NCBI GenBank assembly: GCA_910585075.1
Contig: CAJUED010000023.1
Location: 27,240 to 56,293 of the forward strand
Direction: 5' to 3'
Origin: an uncultured Lachnospiraceae bacterium
Lineage (GTDB): Bacteria > Bacillota > Clostridia > Lachnospirales > Lachnospiraceae
DNA length: 29,054 nt
Shown here in pieces: positions 13,995 through 22,589 of the stretch (positions are counted from its first letter, which is position 1; each line of letters starts with the position of its first letter). Below the pieces are notes generated by a model. The model did not search any database. It saw only the letters and a list, made by a program, of their open reading frames with translations, and had not been told where the DNA came from. The translations under genes were made by a program, and so were the position numbers.

Positions 13995-15413
13995 CTATCC
14001 CGCATTATTTATCTCTGCCAGGTGTGTCTGTGAGCTGCTTGCCTTTTTGGTGCCGGGATAATCGTCAATTACCTGGGCAAAAATCTTTTTCGCATTATCA
14101 TAATCTTCCGTATAGAAGTAGCTCTCTCCTAAATAAAACAAGGCGTCCCCATTGGTATTATTATAAAGGTACGCTTTCTCCAGATTGGGGATAGATGTGG
14201 CATAATCCTCCGACCTGAAAGCCGCATATCCGATATCATAGTAGTATTCCTCCAGCTTGGGCCCTACCGTAGCCACCAGACTGTCATACAGGGAGGTAAA
14301 AGCTTCCGTCTTATACTCCTCCACTTCCTCTCCTTCTTCGTCCAAAGCTTCCAGATAGTCTGCGATAGCCTTAATGTTATCAGGCTCCTTCATGTATGCG
14401 CTGACTGCCATCATAAGTCCATCCGTAGCCTGAAGGGTACCGTCCGTCCCCTGATAGGCGGCAAGTTCCTCTGAAAGCAACGCGTTTTCATCCGTGAGCT
14501 TTTGTACCTTCTGTTCCAGCTCGTCGATTGTGGCCGTCTTTGCGTCCGACTGCTCGCTCACCGCCCGCAGTTCCTTATTGACATCCGCCTTTGCGCTTTG
14601 GATACGCCCCGGCAAAATCAAAAAGCAGGCAATGGCCACACCAATAATCACACCAAGACCTAAATTCAGCAGAGAGGAAACGCCTCTGTGCTCCTTTGAA
14701 TTCACCGGCTGGATAATGGTCTCGTTTCCACTCTGATAACGAACCACCTTTTCAGAAGATGCCTTCTTTTTCGGCGAACCCTTGGAACTCTCCTCGGGAG
14801 AGAGCACATGCTCCACTTCCTTTAAGTAGCGCAGCGTTATTGTATTGTTGGTATCTATCTGACAACATTTCTGCAGTTCCCTGTAAGCCTTTTCCCACTC
14901 CTCCGTCCGGATATATAAAAGGGCGAGAAGCTGATGGGCGCACACATACTTGGGATTGTAGGACAGCACCTTCTTAAGCTGTATCACTGCCAAATCTTCA
15001 CTGTCCTGATAGCAGTACTGTAATGCCTGATTATATTTTTTTATGGTTTGATTGATGGTGTCAAGTCTTGACTGGTTGGTCTGCACCATATCAATATAGT
15101 CGTCCGCAATGTTCTTCTTGGGGCGCAGGTTCTTGCTGATGACCCACTCGCTGAGTGCGGACACTACCTCGCCCATCTCAAAATACACAAGTCCTAATAA
15201 ATTCCTTGCATCAATATTATTCTTATTTAATTTTAAACTTTGCCGTAAGCTGACAATTGCCCCGGATAAATCTCTCACCGTAGCCTTTTCCAGACCATCG
15301 TTATAAAAACGGTTGGAGGTGAACATAATCCTTTTATAGACAGACACGTCCACGCCACAGCCCGTACAAAAATCGTGTTCTGACAAACGGCATCCACAGT
15401 TATAACAAATCAT
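13995..15413 (-). CDS. Zinc-ribbon, TPR and coiled-coil membrane protein
   Basis: 472 residues. N-terminal zinc ribbon C3-x2-C6 and C16-x2-C19; TPR-like helices about 40-200 (GAIVSLRQSLKLNKNNIDARNLLGLVYFEMGE and the AVIQLKKVLSYNPKYVCAHQLLALLYIRTEEW repeats); one membrane span about 248-268; coiled coil 275-320; then a second TPR set about 385-465 (YDIGYAAFRSEDYATSIPNLEKAYLYNNTNGDALFYLGESYFYTEDYDNAKKIF). The cytoplasmic half carries the zinc ribbon and the C-terminal half should be outside. Likely a scaffold at the envelope; function unknown. AAGGGGTG, overlapping the stop of the small upstream gene, is the ribosome binding site. It may be cotranscribed with folC. Confidence 0.85.
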   Translation of the reverse strand: MICYNCGCRLSEHDFCTGCGVDVSVYKRIMFTSNRFYNDGLEKATVRDLSGAIVSLRQSLKLNKNNIDARNLLGLVYFEMGEVVSALSEWVISKNLRPKKNIADDYIDMVQTNQSRLDTINQTIKKYNQALQYCYQDSEDLAVIQLKKVLSYNPKYVCAHQLLALLYIRTEEWEKAYRELQKCCQIDTNNTITLRYLKEVEHVLSPEESSKGSPKKKASSEKVVRYQSGNETIIQPVNSKEHRGVSSLLNLGLGVIIGVAIACFLILPGRIQSAKADVNKELRAVSEQSDAKTATIDELEQKVQKLTDENALLSEELAAYQGTDGTLQATDGLMMAVSAYMKEPDNIKAIADYLEALDEEGEEVEEYKTEAFTSLYDSLVATVGPKLEEYYYDIGYAAFRSEDYATSIPNLEKAYLYNNTNGDALFYLGESYFYTEDYDNAKKIFAQVIDDYPGTKKASSSQTHLAEINNAG

Positions 15414-15424
15414 GCCGTCACCCC

Positions 15425-15577
15425 TTATTCTTCTTCATCTTCCTTTGGTTGTTTGTCTGTCACTTTTATCAATAAATCCACCATATCTGTCAAATCATGA
15501 TTATATATCGCTTCCTCAGCATCCTCAACTTCCAGGCTGGGGTGAAATTTCTTTAATTCTTCCTCAAAATCAATCAT
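15425..15577 (-). CDS. Small acidic protein, 50 residues
   Basis: ATG at 15577 with GAGGG 8 bases in front, stop TAA at 15425-15427. The product begins MIDFEEELKKFHPSLEVEDAE and ends KQPKEDEEE; it is strongly acidic, likely helical, and has no cysteine or membrane segment. It fits the gap between folC and the zinc-ribbon/TPR gene, with its stop overlapping the next ribosome binding site, so translation is probably coupled. No family recognised; it could be a partner or regulator of the TPR protein. Confidence 0.75.
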   Translation of the reverse strand: MIDFEEELKKFHPSLEVEDAEEAIYNHDLTDMVDLLIKVTDKQPKEDEEE

Positions 15578-15630
15578 TATAAATCCCTCTTAACAAAATG
15601 CCTGTTTCCATAGGCAGATACAAAATCATC

Positions 15631-16923
15631 TCAATCGTTATCAGATTTTTTCAGCAGACTCCTCATCTGTCCTGTCAGATACAGGGAACCTGCCACATAT
15701 ATCACATCTTTACCTTCCTTGCAGGATAAAAGCTCCCGGTATGCCTCCCCGGCGTTCTCATGAAAGCTGCAGCTTATCTCTTTATACTGCTGCCAGGCCG
15801 CTTTCAGTCTGTCTATAGATGCGCTCCTGTCCGTCTCAAGAAGTGTCAGAGCCGCTCTCGTAAAAAGCCCCGACTCTGCAATTTGGGCGGCCATGGCCTC
15901 ATAGCGCTTGTCAGCCACCACCCCGAACAGTAAAAATCTTTTTCCGGTGCAGCCGTCATGTGAGGCTGTCTGTAAAAATGCTTCCATACCATCTTCATTG
16001 TGGGCCCCGTCCAGATAAATCCCGGGCAGGACTTCTTCCATTCTGCCCGGCCAGCGCATGGCCCCAAGCCCCCTTCGAATCGTCCGGGGCGTAATTTTTA
16101 CGTCCTTTAATCTCTCTGCCGCGCAGACTGCCAGTGCGGCGTTCTCCACCTGATACTGTGCATTCGTCTCCAGCGAAAGATTAACATACTTATAATAACC
16201 AGTATCAAGGGAAAAATCAATGCTTTTATTATTTATATTCACATCCAAAATATTGCTGTTTCCGATAAAGACCAAGGGACTTCGCCCTTTTTTTGCATAT
16301 TGGGTCAAAATCTCCGTACTTTCTCTCCTCCTGTCAAAAAAGACCACCGGCACACCGGCTTTTATAATACCCGCTTTCTCAGCCGCAATTTCCCTAATGG
16401 TATCGCCCAGATACTCCATATGGTCATAGCCAATTTCAGTGATCACACAAAGGACAGGATTGTCAATTGCATTGGTTGCATCCAGCCTTCCTCCAAGGCC
16501 TGTTTCCAGAATAATGTATTCCGGATTTTTTTCCTGAAAATAGACCATTGCCATAAGAAAGAGGAATTCAAAAAAGGAAGGATGATTTTCTTCCTCCACC
16601 ACTTCCATTACTCTCTCAAAGGCAGCCGTAAATTCTTCTTCCGATATCATCTCATTTCCCATGCAGATTCGCTCCCGCATGGTTTCCAGATGCGGGGAGG
16701 TAAACAGTCCCACCTGCCTGCCGCTTTCAAGTAAAATGGAGCGCAAATAAGCACAAACGGAACCCTTTCCGTTTGTGCCCGCAACATGGATAATCTTACC
16801 AGGCGGCTTATCACCCACCACCAGCTTTAACAGCCTTTTCGTTTCTTCCATAGTATGCTTTTTTGCAAACCGGGGAATTTCCAGAATATATTGTTTCGCT
16901 TCCGTATATGTATAATTCCTCAT
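15631..16923 (-). CDS. folC: Folylpolyglutamate synthase/dihydrofolate synthase
   Basis: Adds glutamate to folates (and to dihydropteroate) with ATP in the cytoplasm. The ATG at 16923 follows AAGGGGGATT and gives 430 residues, the normal length; the frame to 16950 lacks a ribosome binding site. Motifs: P-loop GTNGKGS (49-55), FTSPHLETMRERICM, ETGLGGRLDATNAI, TEIGYDHMEYLGDTIREIAAEKAGIIK, and YLDGAHNEDGM. All are standard Mur-ligase/FolC signatures. It sits between the fapA-like gene (87-base gap) and the 50-residue gene. Confidence 0.95.
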   Translation of the reverse strand: MRNYTYTEAKQYILEIPRFAKKHTMEETKRLLKLVVGDKPPGKIIHVAGTNGKGSVCAYLRSILLESGRQVGLFTSPHLETMRERICMGNEMISEEEFTAAFERVMEVVEEENHPSFFEFLFLMAMVYFQEKNPEYIILETGLGGRLDATNAIDNPVLCVITEIGYDHMEYLGDTIREIAAEKAGIIKAGVPVVFFDRRRESTEILTQYAKKGRSPLVFIGNSNILDVNINNKSIDFSLDTGYYKYVNLSLETNAQYQVENAALAVCAAERLKDVKITPRTIRRGLGAMRWPGRMEEVLPGIYLDGAHNEDGMEAFLQTASHDGCTGKRFLLFGVVADKRYEAMAAQIAESGLFTRAALTLLETDRSASIDRLKAAWQQYKEISCSFHENAGEAYRELLSCKEGKDVIYVAGSLYLTGQMRSLLKKSDND

Positions 16924-17010
16924 AATCCCCCTTCTAACTTTGTTTATCATTTAACGTTTAGAGAAAATTTGATTTGCTCATATTACGCAGACCGTCGCCC
17001 CATATATGCC

Positions 17011-18594
17011 TTATGAATAAGCAATCACACTGCTCTCGATGAGGCCGTTTTTATGGTAATATCGCATCAGACAGGTGGTATCCTCTATGGGCAGCTGTGC
17101 CTGGGCAAGGCTGACCACCGTGCCTCTGTAAATATTTCCCCTTACCACAATCTTGGAATCCTTTCCCCGGGCAATCAGTGCTTCCATTTCTTCAATTACC
17201 AGCTTATTCTCGGCCACTTCTCCCCTCAGGGACTTGGTTCGGCCTTCCAGATACTGAATCTGAGTCTCCAGCCTTTGCGGGATTTGGCCTTTCTGCTTTT
17301 TCCTGTTCAGCTCATTTAATTCATCCGAGGCTTCCTTCAGCTCATCCGACAGCGACGCATCCTTGGACTTGGCAGCATACAGCCTCTGATAAACGTCCTT
17401 CTCACATCCCGCATGAACCACCGTCCGCACCTCCACGGAATTGCCGATTTCAGTGGCCTCGATTCCCTTCATTGCATGGGTATAACCGCCGATAATCGTC
17501 CCTCTTGCACCTGTGAGCGTGACCTCGCCGTCCGCTGAAATTTTGGAGTTGATGATGCTGTTTGCCTGCACATTGCCCCCCGCCACCATAATTGTATGCT
17601 CGATAAAATCCGCAAAAATATCTCCTTTAGCGGACACCTTGGCTCTTTGGGCACCCTGTATTCCCCGGCTTAAGAGAATATTTCCGCCGGCAAATAGGTT
17701 GGCGGCTTCCACCGTTCCTCTGATTTCAATATTTCTTCCTGCCCGGATTACAACCCCCGATTCCACATTTCCGGTGACGATAATGTCGCCGTAAAATTCC
17801 ACCTTACCGGTTATAAGCGTAAGGTCCCCCTTGATTTCATGAACCGCCTGAATATCTATCTTTCCATTTTTCAGCTCTATCTTTCCACTTTTCTGGGCCA
17901 GATAAACATCCGGGTTTTCCTCAGTGTAAATATCCGTTCCTTTCAGAGGCTGGGCTTCCTTCACCCTTCTGGCCTTAAAAGCCTTCCCTTTTATATTATA
18001 GCCGTCCTGGCCTTCCCTGGCGTGGTGATAAATTGCCACCACATCCCCCTTGCGGACATTTGCCAGAGAGCTCATAGAGGTATAGTCCACCCGGCCGTCC
18101 TCTAAAACCTTAGGCGCCCGGCTCTGATCCGGGTCAAATTTATATTCATAGTATCCGTCCTTGCCTTCGATTGCGGCCTGGCCCCGGGCTACCACAATTT
18201 CACGCTCATATACCCGCTTTTTAATCATGGCCGCCATGTTGGAATGATGATAACCTGTTACGATCCCCTTCTTTTTCAGGAAATTCTCAAACTCCTCCAT
18301 GGTATAATTGTCTTTCCCTTCCCCAGGCTCAACCAGATACATCCATGCCGTCATATTGTCCTGGGCAATTTTGATATAAGAACCGTTATTCTCAATGCTG
18401 GGAGGGGCATCCTCCGCCTCCTGCTCCATCTCGTCCGTCCCCATATCCAAATGCTCCGGAATTTTTTTATTTTCTCCCGGCGTCTCCGTATTTTTTGCCT
18501 TCGGCAGTTCGTCTTCACTCAGCGCAATGCTCTCAACCTCGCGCCGAAGCGCATCTACTTCATGCTTTGATAAAAATTCATACTCATTAGCCAT
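17011..18594 (-). CDS. FapA/DUF342 family protein
   Basis: 527 residues. N-terminus with acidic, low-complexity stretch to about 65; then the FapA N-terminal domain; a long right-handed beta-helix-like section about 250-390 with repeating hydrophobic/gly turns (GKVEFYGDIIVTGNVESGVVIRAGRNIEIRG, VSAKGDIFADFIEHTIMVAGGNVQANSIINS, GARGTIIGGYTHAMKG); a helical coiled region about 410-475; and a final strand region VVRGNIYRGTVV. FapA proteins help set cell polarity or flagellar placement in some bacteria and are often present in non-flagellated Clostridia with unknown role. Start ATG has GGGAG 10 bases upstream. Next gene on the strand is folC. Confidence 0.85.
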   Translation of the reverse strand: MANEYEFLSKHEVDALRREVESIALSEDELPKAKNTETPGENKKIPEHLDMGTDEMEQEAEDAPPSIENNGSYIKIAQDNMTAWMYLVEPGEGKDNYTMEEFENFLKKKGIVTGYHHSNMAAMIKKRVYEREIVVARGQAAIEGKDGYYEYKFDPDQSRAPKVLEDGRVDYTSMSSLANVRKGDVVAIYHHAREGQDGYNIKGKAFKARRVKEAQPLKGTDIYTEENPDVYLAQKSGKIELKNGKIDIQAVHEIKGDLTLITGKVEFYGDIIVTGNVESGVVIRAGRNIEIRGTVEAANLFAGGNILLSRGIQGAQRAKVSAKGDIFADFIEHTIMVAGGNVQANSIINSKISADGEVTLTGARGTIIGGYTHAMKGIEATEIGNSVEVRTVVHAGCEKDVYQRLYAAKSKDASLSDELKEASDELNELNRKKQKGQIPQRLETQIQYLEGRTKSLRGEVAENKLVIEEMEALIARGKDSKIVVRGNIYRGTVVSLAQAQLPIEDTTCLMRYYHKNGLIESSVIAYS

Positions 18595-18719
18595 TCAAAC
18601 TGCTCTCCCTTCTTCCCCTATTGTAGCATTGTTCCCATACCCATGGCAAGTCAAAAACTCCACTTCACAGATGCCGTATTTATAGCATATTGCGTCCGGG
18701 TTTGGCCCACGTCATCCGC

Positions 18720-18869
18720 AAAGCGCGCTTACAGCGCTTTCCATTGCTTCGGAGCTGTTTGGATTGAGCAAGGCTCAATCTGCTCTTTAAACAGGCGTTC
18801 CCTCCGACCGGCATCTGTCCGCCAAATTCATGCAGGCATGATTTGTCGGCCTGACGCCGGTCTGGCCGA
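18720..18869. repeat. Three perfect hairpins in a divergent intergenic region
   Basis: AAAGCGC/GCGCTTT (18720-18740, loop 7), GATTGAGC/GCTCAATC (18762-18780, loop 3) and TCGGCC/GGCCGA with an inner GAC/GTC (18846-18869). They lie in the 399-base gap 18595-18993 between fapA and the divergent DUF3048 gene. No gene is visible there. GGCCGAACTG after the third hairpin resembles the CYGAACTRTTAC core. Confidence 0.65.
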
Positions 18870-18899
18870 ACTGCCACATAACATTGTGCTAACATTATG

Positions 18900-18928
18900 T
18901 TGACCCTGCTTTTCGGATAAAGTATCAT
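18900..18928 (+). promoter_or_regulatory. Promoter of the DUF3048 gene
   Basis: TTGACC (18900-18905), 17-base spacer, TATCAT (18923-18928). The -10 region is part of a direct repeat: ATAAAGTATCATAAT occurs twice, about 19 bases apart, so a second -10 may exist. Confidence 0.6.
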
Positions 18929-18993
18929 AATATAAAGTATCATAATTAAGAAACAGCATCTTTAAGCTTTTTACAACAGAAAGGGGTTATCTT

Positions 18994-20064
18994 ATGAGAA
19001 TGAAACATTTACTGAAAAAAACAGCTGTAGCAGCTCTCGCCCTGGGTGTATGCGCCGCCGGCGTCCTGTTTGTGCCCTCCCTCTCGGGAACCGGACAAGC
19101 TTTGGCCGACGAGCAGGTTCCCAGCGTCTACACCGGAGAGCCCGTTCCCGCTGCCCAGGCTTCCTTACGTCCCATTGCGGTCATGATGCCCACCGACAAA
19201 AAGGCACAGCCTTCTTACGGAATCGGCAACGCCAAGGTGCTTTATGAGATTATGGAAGAAGGGGATATTTCCCGCCAGATGGCCATTATCGACGACTGGC
19301 AGGGCCTTGGCCGTATCGGTAACATCAGAAGCTGCCGGGATTATTATATTTCCATTGCCACGGAGTGGGACCCTATCCTTGTTCACTTCGGCGGCGTTTT
19401 TTACATGAAGGACCGCATCAGCGCTCCCGACATCAATAACTTATCCGGAACCAGCGAATACGGTACCGGCGGTGAGAGACCCGGTTCAGGCTCCTTTTTC
19501 CGTACCTCGGACAGAAGCGCCCCGCACAATGCATACATCAGCGCTGAGGGTATCACAAGCGCCTGTGCTTCCCTTGGATATTCTCTGTCCGTAAGACCGG
19601 AATATTACAATGCCTCCCATTTTACTTTCGCGCCGGGAGGAAATTCTTTGGAGCAGTACGGCAATGCGGTTCCCGGAAATGTGGTGGATTTATCCAATGT
19701 ATTCACTTACACTAAGAGCCGTTTTACTTACAATCCTGAAACCGGGCTTTATCAGAAGGATATCCACGGCTCGGCCCAGGTTGACGGTCTGACCGGCCAG
19801 CAGCTCACCTTCTCCAATGTGATCATCCAGAACACCAAGTGGTCCAAACGGGATGCAAAAGGGTATCTGGCGTTCCAGACCATTGACAGTACCGGGGACG
19901 GATATTATTTCACCAGGGGCAGGGGTATCCATATCACATGGAAAAAGACCTCCGATTACTCCCCTACCAAATATTATGACGACAATGGAAATGAGATTCA
20001 GTTAAATACCGGAAAAACTTACATAGGAGTGGCCCAGCAGGGACGGGCGGTTATGTACTCCTGA
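18994..20064 (+). CDS. Secreted DUF3048 protein (YerB-like)
   Basis: 356 residues. A basic N-terminus and hydrophobic stretch (about 10-30) end in the signal-peptidase site ALA-DE (36-38), so it is exported. The mature text PIAVMMPTDKKAQPSYGIGNAKVLYEIMEEGDISRQMAIIDDW and GRIGNIRSCRDYYISIATEWDPILVHFGG is the DUF3048 domain; C-terminal FSNVIIQNTKW and GYYFTRGRGIHITWKK belong to its second part. There is no lipobox. Function of the family is not established; it is common in sporulating Firmicutes. Start ATG is preceded by AAAGGGG. Confidence 0.9.
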   Translation: MRMKHLLKKTAVAALALGVCAAGVLFVPSLSGTGQALADEQVPSVYTGEPVPAAQASLRPIAVMMPTDKKAQPSYGIGNAKVLYEIMEEGDISRQMAIIDDWQGLGRIGNIRSCRDYYISIATEWDPILVHFGGVFYMKDRISAPDINNLSGTSEYGTGGERPGSGSFFRTSDRSAPHNAYISAEGITSACASLGYSLSVRPEYYNASHFTFAPGGNSLEQYGNAVPGNVVDLSNVFTYTKSRFTYNPETGLYQKDIHGSAQVDGLTGQQLTFSNVIIQNTKWSKRDAKGYLAFQTIDSTGDGYYFTRGRGIHITWKKTSDYSPTKYYDDNGNEIQLNTGKTYIGVAQQGRAVMYS

Positions 20065-20097
20065 TTTTCCGTTTTCTTATGCTATAACTTAAAAAGC

Positions 20098-20163
20098 CAT
20101 GCTTAAGCTACGCTTATGCTATGCTTATTCTATATTTAAGCTATGCTTATACTGTACTTATGC
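20098..20163 (+). repeat. 11-bp tandem repeat, six units
   Basis: Six contiguous units close to TATGCTTATGC (20098, 20109, 20120, 20131, 20142, 20153), with 1-5 changes each, 34 bases after the DUF3048 stop. The period is near one DNA turn. Confidence 0.8.
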
Positions 20164-20164
20164 A

Positions 20165-20214
20165 ATTGCCGGGGCCACGGTCAACTTCTTCCGACCGCAG
20201 ACAGCCCCGGCAAT
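20165..20214 (+). terminator. Strong GC-rich hairpin downstream of the DUF3048 gene
   Basis: TTGCCGGGGC (20166-20175) pairs with GCCCCGGCAA (20204-20213), plus one A-T pair outside. Within the loop a CGGTC/GACCG stem can form. No T-run follows, so it is at best an atypical terminator or mRNA end-protecting structure. Confidence 0.5.
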
Positions 20215-20279
20215 CTGCCTCCAAGAGCCCCTTTGCAAATTCATTCTCTGTACCCACATCCGCCCCATGGCGCATCCTT

Positions 20280-20729
20280 TCATCCGTAATATTCAAAATC
20301 AGAAAACAATTCTCCCTCTATCGCCATAATCTCCCCAAAGGATATCCTGGCTCCATCCTCCATCTTAATAACCCCTTCATAAACGTCCACCTTCCTGACA
20401 CGGCCCGCAGCCGTAAAGTAAGCGCCCCCTTCTTTTTGCCCGTCGGGCTTAAAATAAGTGACCGCTACCTCTATGTCCCGCTTTTCCACAAGCCTGTCCC
20501 GGAGCAGCCGAAGCTTCTCATCCAGCACCGTCTTAGCATCCTCCTCCAGTTCCACCCGCTCCTTTGTCAGGCGGCCTGTTTCTTTGATTGCGTCCTCATA
20601 ACCTGTAAGGGCAGCAAAAGGAGAAAACTGAGCGGCACGGTCGGCAACTGCCATCTGCGGATGAACAGGCGAAACATGGTGGGGCAGGGAAATAATGTCC
20701 TCATAATTATGAAGTTCTTTGCTTGTCAT
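20280..20729 (-). CDS. YolD-like protein, partner of the SOS polymerase
   Basis: The ATG at 20729 follows AGGAGG at good spacing and gives 149 residues (the in-frame ATG at 20759 lies in repeat DNA). Text YEDIISLPHHVSPVHPQMAVADRAAQFSPFAALTGYEDAIKETGRLT is the conserved core seen in YolD-like proteins encoded next to UmuC/DinB-type polymerases. The middle LEEDAKTVLDEKLRLLRDRL is helical, and the end YEGVIKMEDGARISFGEIMAIEGELFSD is a small beta-domain. It lies downstream of the polymerase and should share its SOS promoter. Biochemical role unknown. Confidence 0.8.
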   Translation of the reverse strand: MTSKELHNYEDIISLPHHVSPVHPQMAVADRAAQFSPFAALTGYEDAIKETGRLTKERVELEEDAKTVLDEKLRLLRDRLVEKRDIEVAVTYFKPDGQKEGGAYFTAAGRVRKVDVYEGVIKMEDGARISFGEIMAIEGELFSDFEYYG

Positions 20730-20928
20730 ATCTCGTATCCTCCTGTCTGTTTCCTGCATTCCTCATGCCCGCGTCCTCCCGGCTGACTGTTTCCTATATC
20801 CCTCATGCCGATCCTCTCCCGGCTGACTGTTTCTTATATCCATCATGCCTTGCTCCTTCCCAATTAACTGTCTCTTGAAGCCATCATGCTTTATGCCCTC
20901 CTATCTGACTGTTCCTTTCCACCGTCAT
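20727..20928 (-). repeat. 40-bp tandem array of RBS-ATG modules
   Basis: ATG codons on the minus strand recur at 20729, 20766, 20806, 20846, 20887 and 20928 (steps 37, 40, 40, 41, 41). Each unit has AACAGTCAG-like text, then a GGAGG/GGGAG/GGAAGG block, then CATGA or ATGATG. The first units code for the polymerase C-terminus (ending NSQIGGHKA) and the last is the real start of the YolD-like gene. Polymerase TGA overlaps the ATG at 20887. Confidence 0.85.
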
Positions 20929-22539
20929 GGCGCCCTCCTCCAGATTCATTCCCTTGAGAATCGCATTCTTTCCAAATTTCTTTTTAATGTCCAGCATGGC
21001 CTCCTGCATCCGTCTCTCACGGGCAAGGGCGGTTTCTTCCTCCTTCTTCTCCCTTTCCAGTGCTTCATAATCGGTAAAAAGGCTGAGCTGCTCAAAAGTT
21101 TCCTCCTTAGCGGCAGCACTCTCCTCCACCACATGGTTTGCAGTCACATACACCCTTCTCACCAGCAAAGCCTTATCCACAATCTCCTCATACAGACCGG
21201 TGACAGCATCCAGAATACATTTGGTAGAGGACGTGTACCTGCCCAGATTGACGGTTCCATGGGCATGCTTCGGCACTCTGCGCCCGTAGTGGTCTGTTGT
21301 GACCGGTCCTTTGTAACATTTCCTTATCTCAGGGTTTGACAGATTTTCGATATCATATCCTATGGTCAGCACCATCTGGTCCGTCACCAGTCCCTTGTCA
21401 ACCAAATCAAGCACCAGAAGGTCCGTCATCTCCCGCACAATCAGCCTTGCCTTCTCAAAGCTGTAGGGACACTGGAGCACCTGGCCGGAACCTGTGCTGC
21501 TCTGGTCAGGCTTATAAGCTTTCACATCCGCAATGGTGCAGGGCTCCCATCCCCAGGCATGGTCGATGAGCAGTTCCGCATTGATGCCAAAAAGTTTATA
21601 TAAAAGTTCTTCATTGTAATAATCCGTCTCTTTTCCCACAGAGCATTTTGCAATGTCCCCCATGGTAAACAGCCCCTGCTCCTCCAGTTTCCTGGCATAG
21701 CCCCTGCCAACCCGCCAGAAATCCGTAAGGGGACGATGGTTCCAAAGATTCTTGCGGTAGGAGGCCTCGTCGAGCCGGGCAATCCGCACGCCGTCCTCAT
21801 CAGCCGCAACCTTCTTTGCCATAATGTCCATGGCTACCTTGCACAGATAAAGGTTATCGCCAATCCCTGCCGTTGCGGTGATGCCTGTTTCCTGCAAAAC
21901 TTCCTGTATGATTTTCTTGGCAAACTCCCGGGGGCTGAGCCGATAAGTGTCCAGATAACAGGTCGCATCCATAAACACCTCGTCTATGGAATAAACATGA
22001 ATGTCCTCAGGCGCTATATATTTTAAGTAAATATTGTAAATTCTTGTGCTGTAATCCATATAAAGGGCCATCCGGGGAGGGGCCGCCAAGTAAGAGACCA
22101 AAAGCTCCGGGTGTGCCTTTAACTCCCTGTCATCCCAGGAAGAATCCGCCGTCTCCGCTACACCCACCTGGGAACCTCCATCGGACTCCCCACCGGAACC
22201 TCTCCGGGCCCCTCCACCCGGATTCCCAACCGAACCTTCCCCAGTATATCCACCGGAGTTTCCGCCGGAACTTCCCCGGGTGCCTTCCCGGGCCTTCATG
22301 CGGCGGCTTGCATTGACCTCCTTCACCCTCTGTACCACCTCAAAAAGCCTTGCCCGCCCGGAAATCCCGTAGGCCTTCAAGGAAGGAGACACCGCAAGAC
22401 AGATGGTCTTCTCCGTGCGGCTCGTATCCGCCACCACAAGGTTGGTGTACAGCGGGTCCAGGCCCCGCTCCACACACTCAACGGATGCATAAAAGGATTT
22501 CAGGTCTATTGCAATGTAAATGCGATTTTCTTCCGCCAA
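20884..22539 (-). CDS. Y-family DNA polymerase (UmuC/DinB-like)
   Basis: Translesion polymerase. Metal-site residues are in IAIDLKSFYASVEC near the start and YSIDEVFMDAT. The little-finger region has TGSGQVLQCPYSFEKARLIVREMTDLL, and EQLSLF near the C-terminus is a beta-clamp-binding motif. I place the start at TTG 22539: AGGAGG lies 9 bases before it, and the promoter would begin RNA near 22583, leaving the ATG at 22578 almost leaderless. The product is 551 residues. A glycine/serine-rich insert of about 45 residues (GSSGGNSGGYTGEGSVGNPG and on) splits the palm-finger region; it is encoded by GC-rich short repeats at 22165-22295. SOS-regulated with the YolD-like gene. Confidence 0.9.
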   Translation of the reverse strand: MAEENRIYIAIDLKSFYASVECVERGLDPLYTNLVVADTSRTEKTICLAVSPSLKAYGISGRARLFEVVQRVKEVNASRRMKAREGTRGSSGGNSGGYTGEGSVGNPGGGARRGSGGESDGGSQVGVAETADSSWDDRELKAHPELLVSYLAAPPRMALYMDYSTRIYNIYLKYIAPEDIHVYSIDEVFMDATCYLDTYRLSPREFAKKIIQEVLQETGITATAGIGDNLYLCKVAMDIMAKKVAADEDGVRIARLDEASYRKNLWNHRPLTDFWRVGRGYARKLEEQGLFTMGDIAKCSVGKETDYYNEELLYKLFGINAELLIDHAWGWEPCTIADVKAYKPDQSSTGSGQVLQCPYSFEKARLIVREMTDLLVLDLVDKGLVTDQMVLTIGYDIENLSNPEIRKCYKGPVTTDHYGRRVPKHAHGTVNLGRYTSSTKCILDAVTGLYEEIVDKALLVRRVYVTANHVVEESAAAKEETFEQLSLFTDYEALEREKKEEETALARERRMQEAMLDIKKKFGKNAILKGMNLEEGAMTVERNSQIGGHKA

Positions 22540-22589
22540 TTCCTGTCGCCTCCTTCTGTGGCATTTCAAGTCATTCATTCTTTCCTGTT

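Noticed and set aside
17178..17495. Plus-strand frame opposite fapA
   Set aside because: Shadow of a well-supported minus-strand gene; no ribosome binding site.
20727..20928. CRISPR array
   Set aside because: Units of 37-41 bases are contiguous, with no separate unique spacers, and they overlap coding sequence.
22044..22316. Proline-rich plus-strand frame inside the polymerase gene
   Set aside because: It is the antisense of the glycine-rich insert; no start signal and no family.
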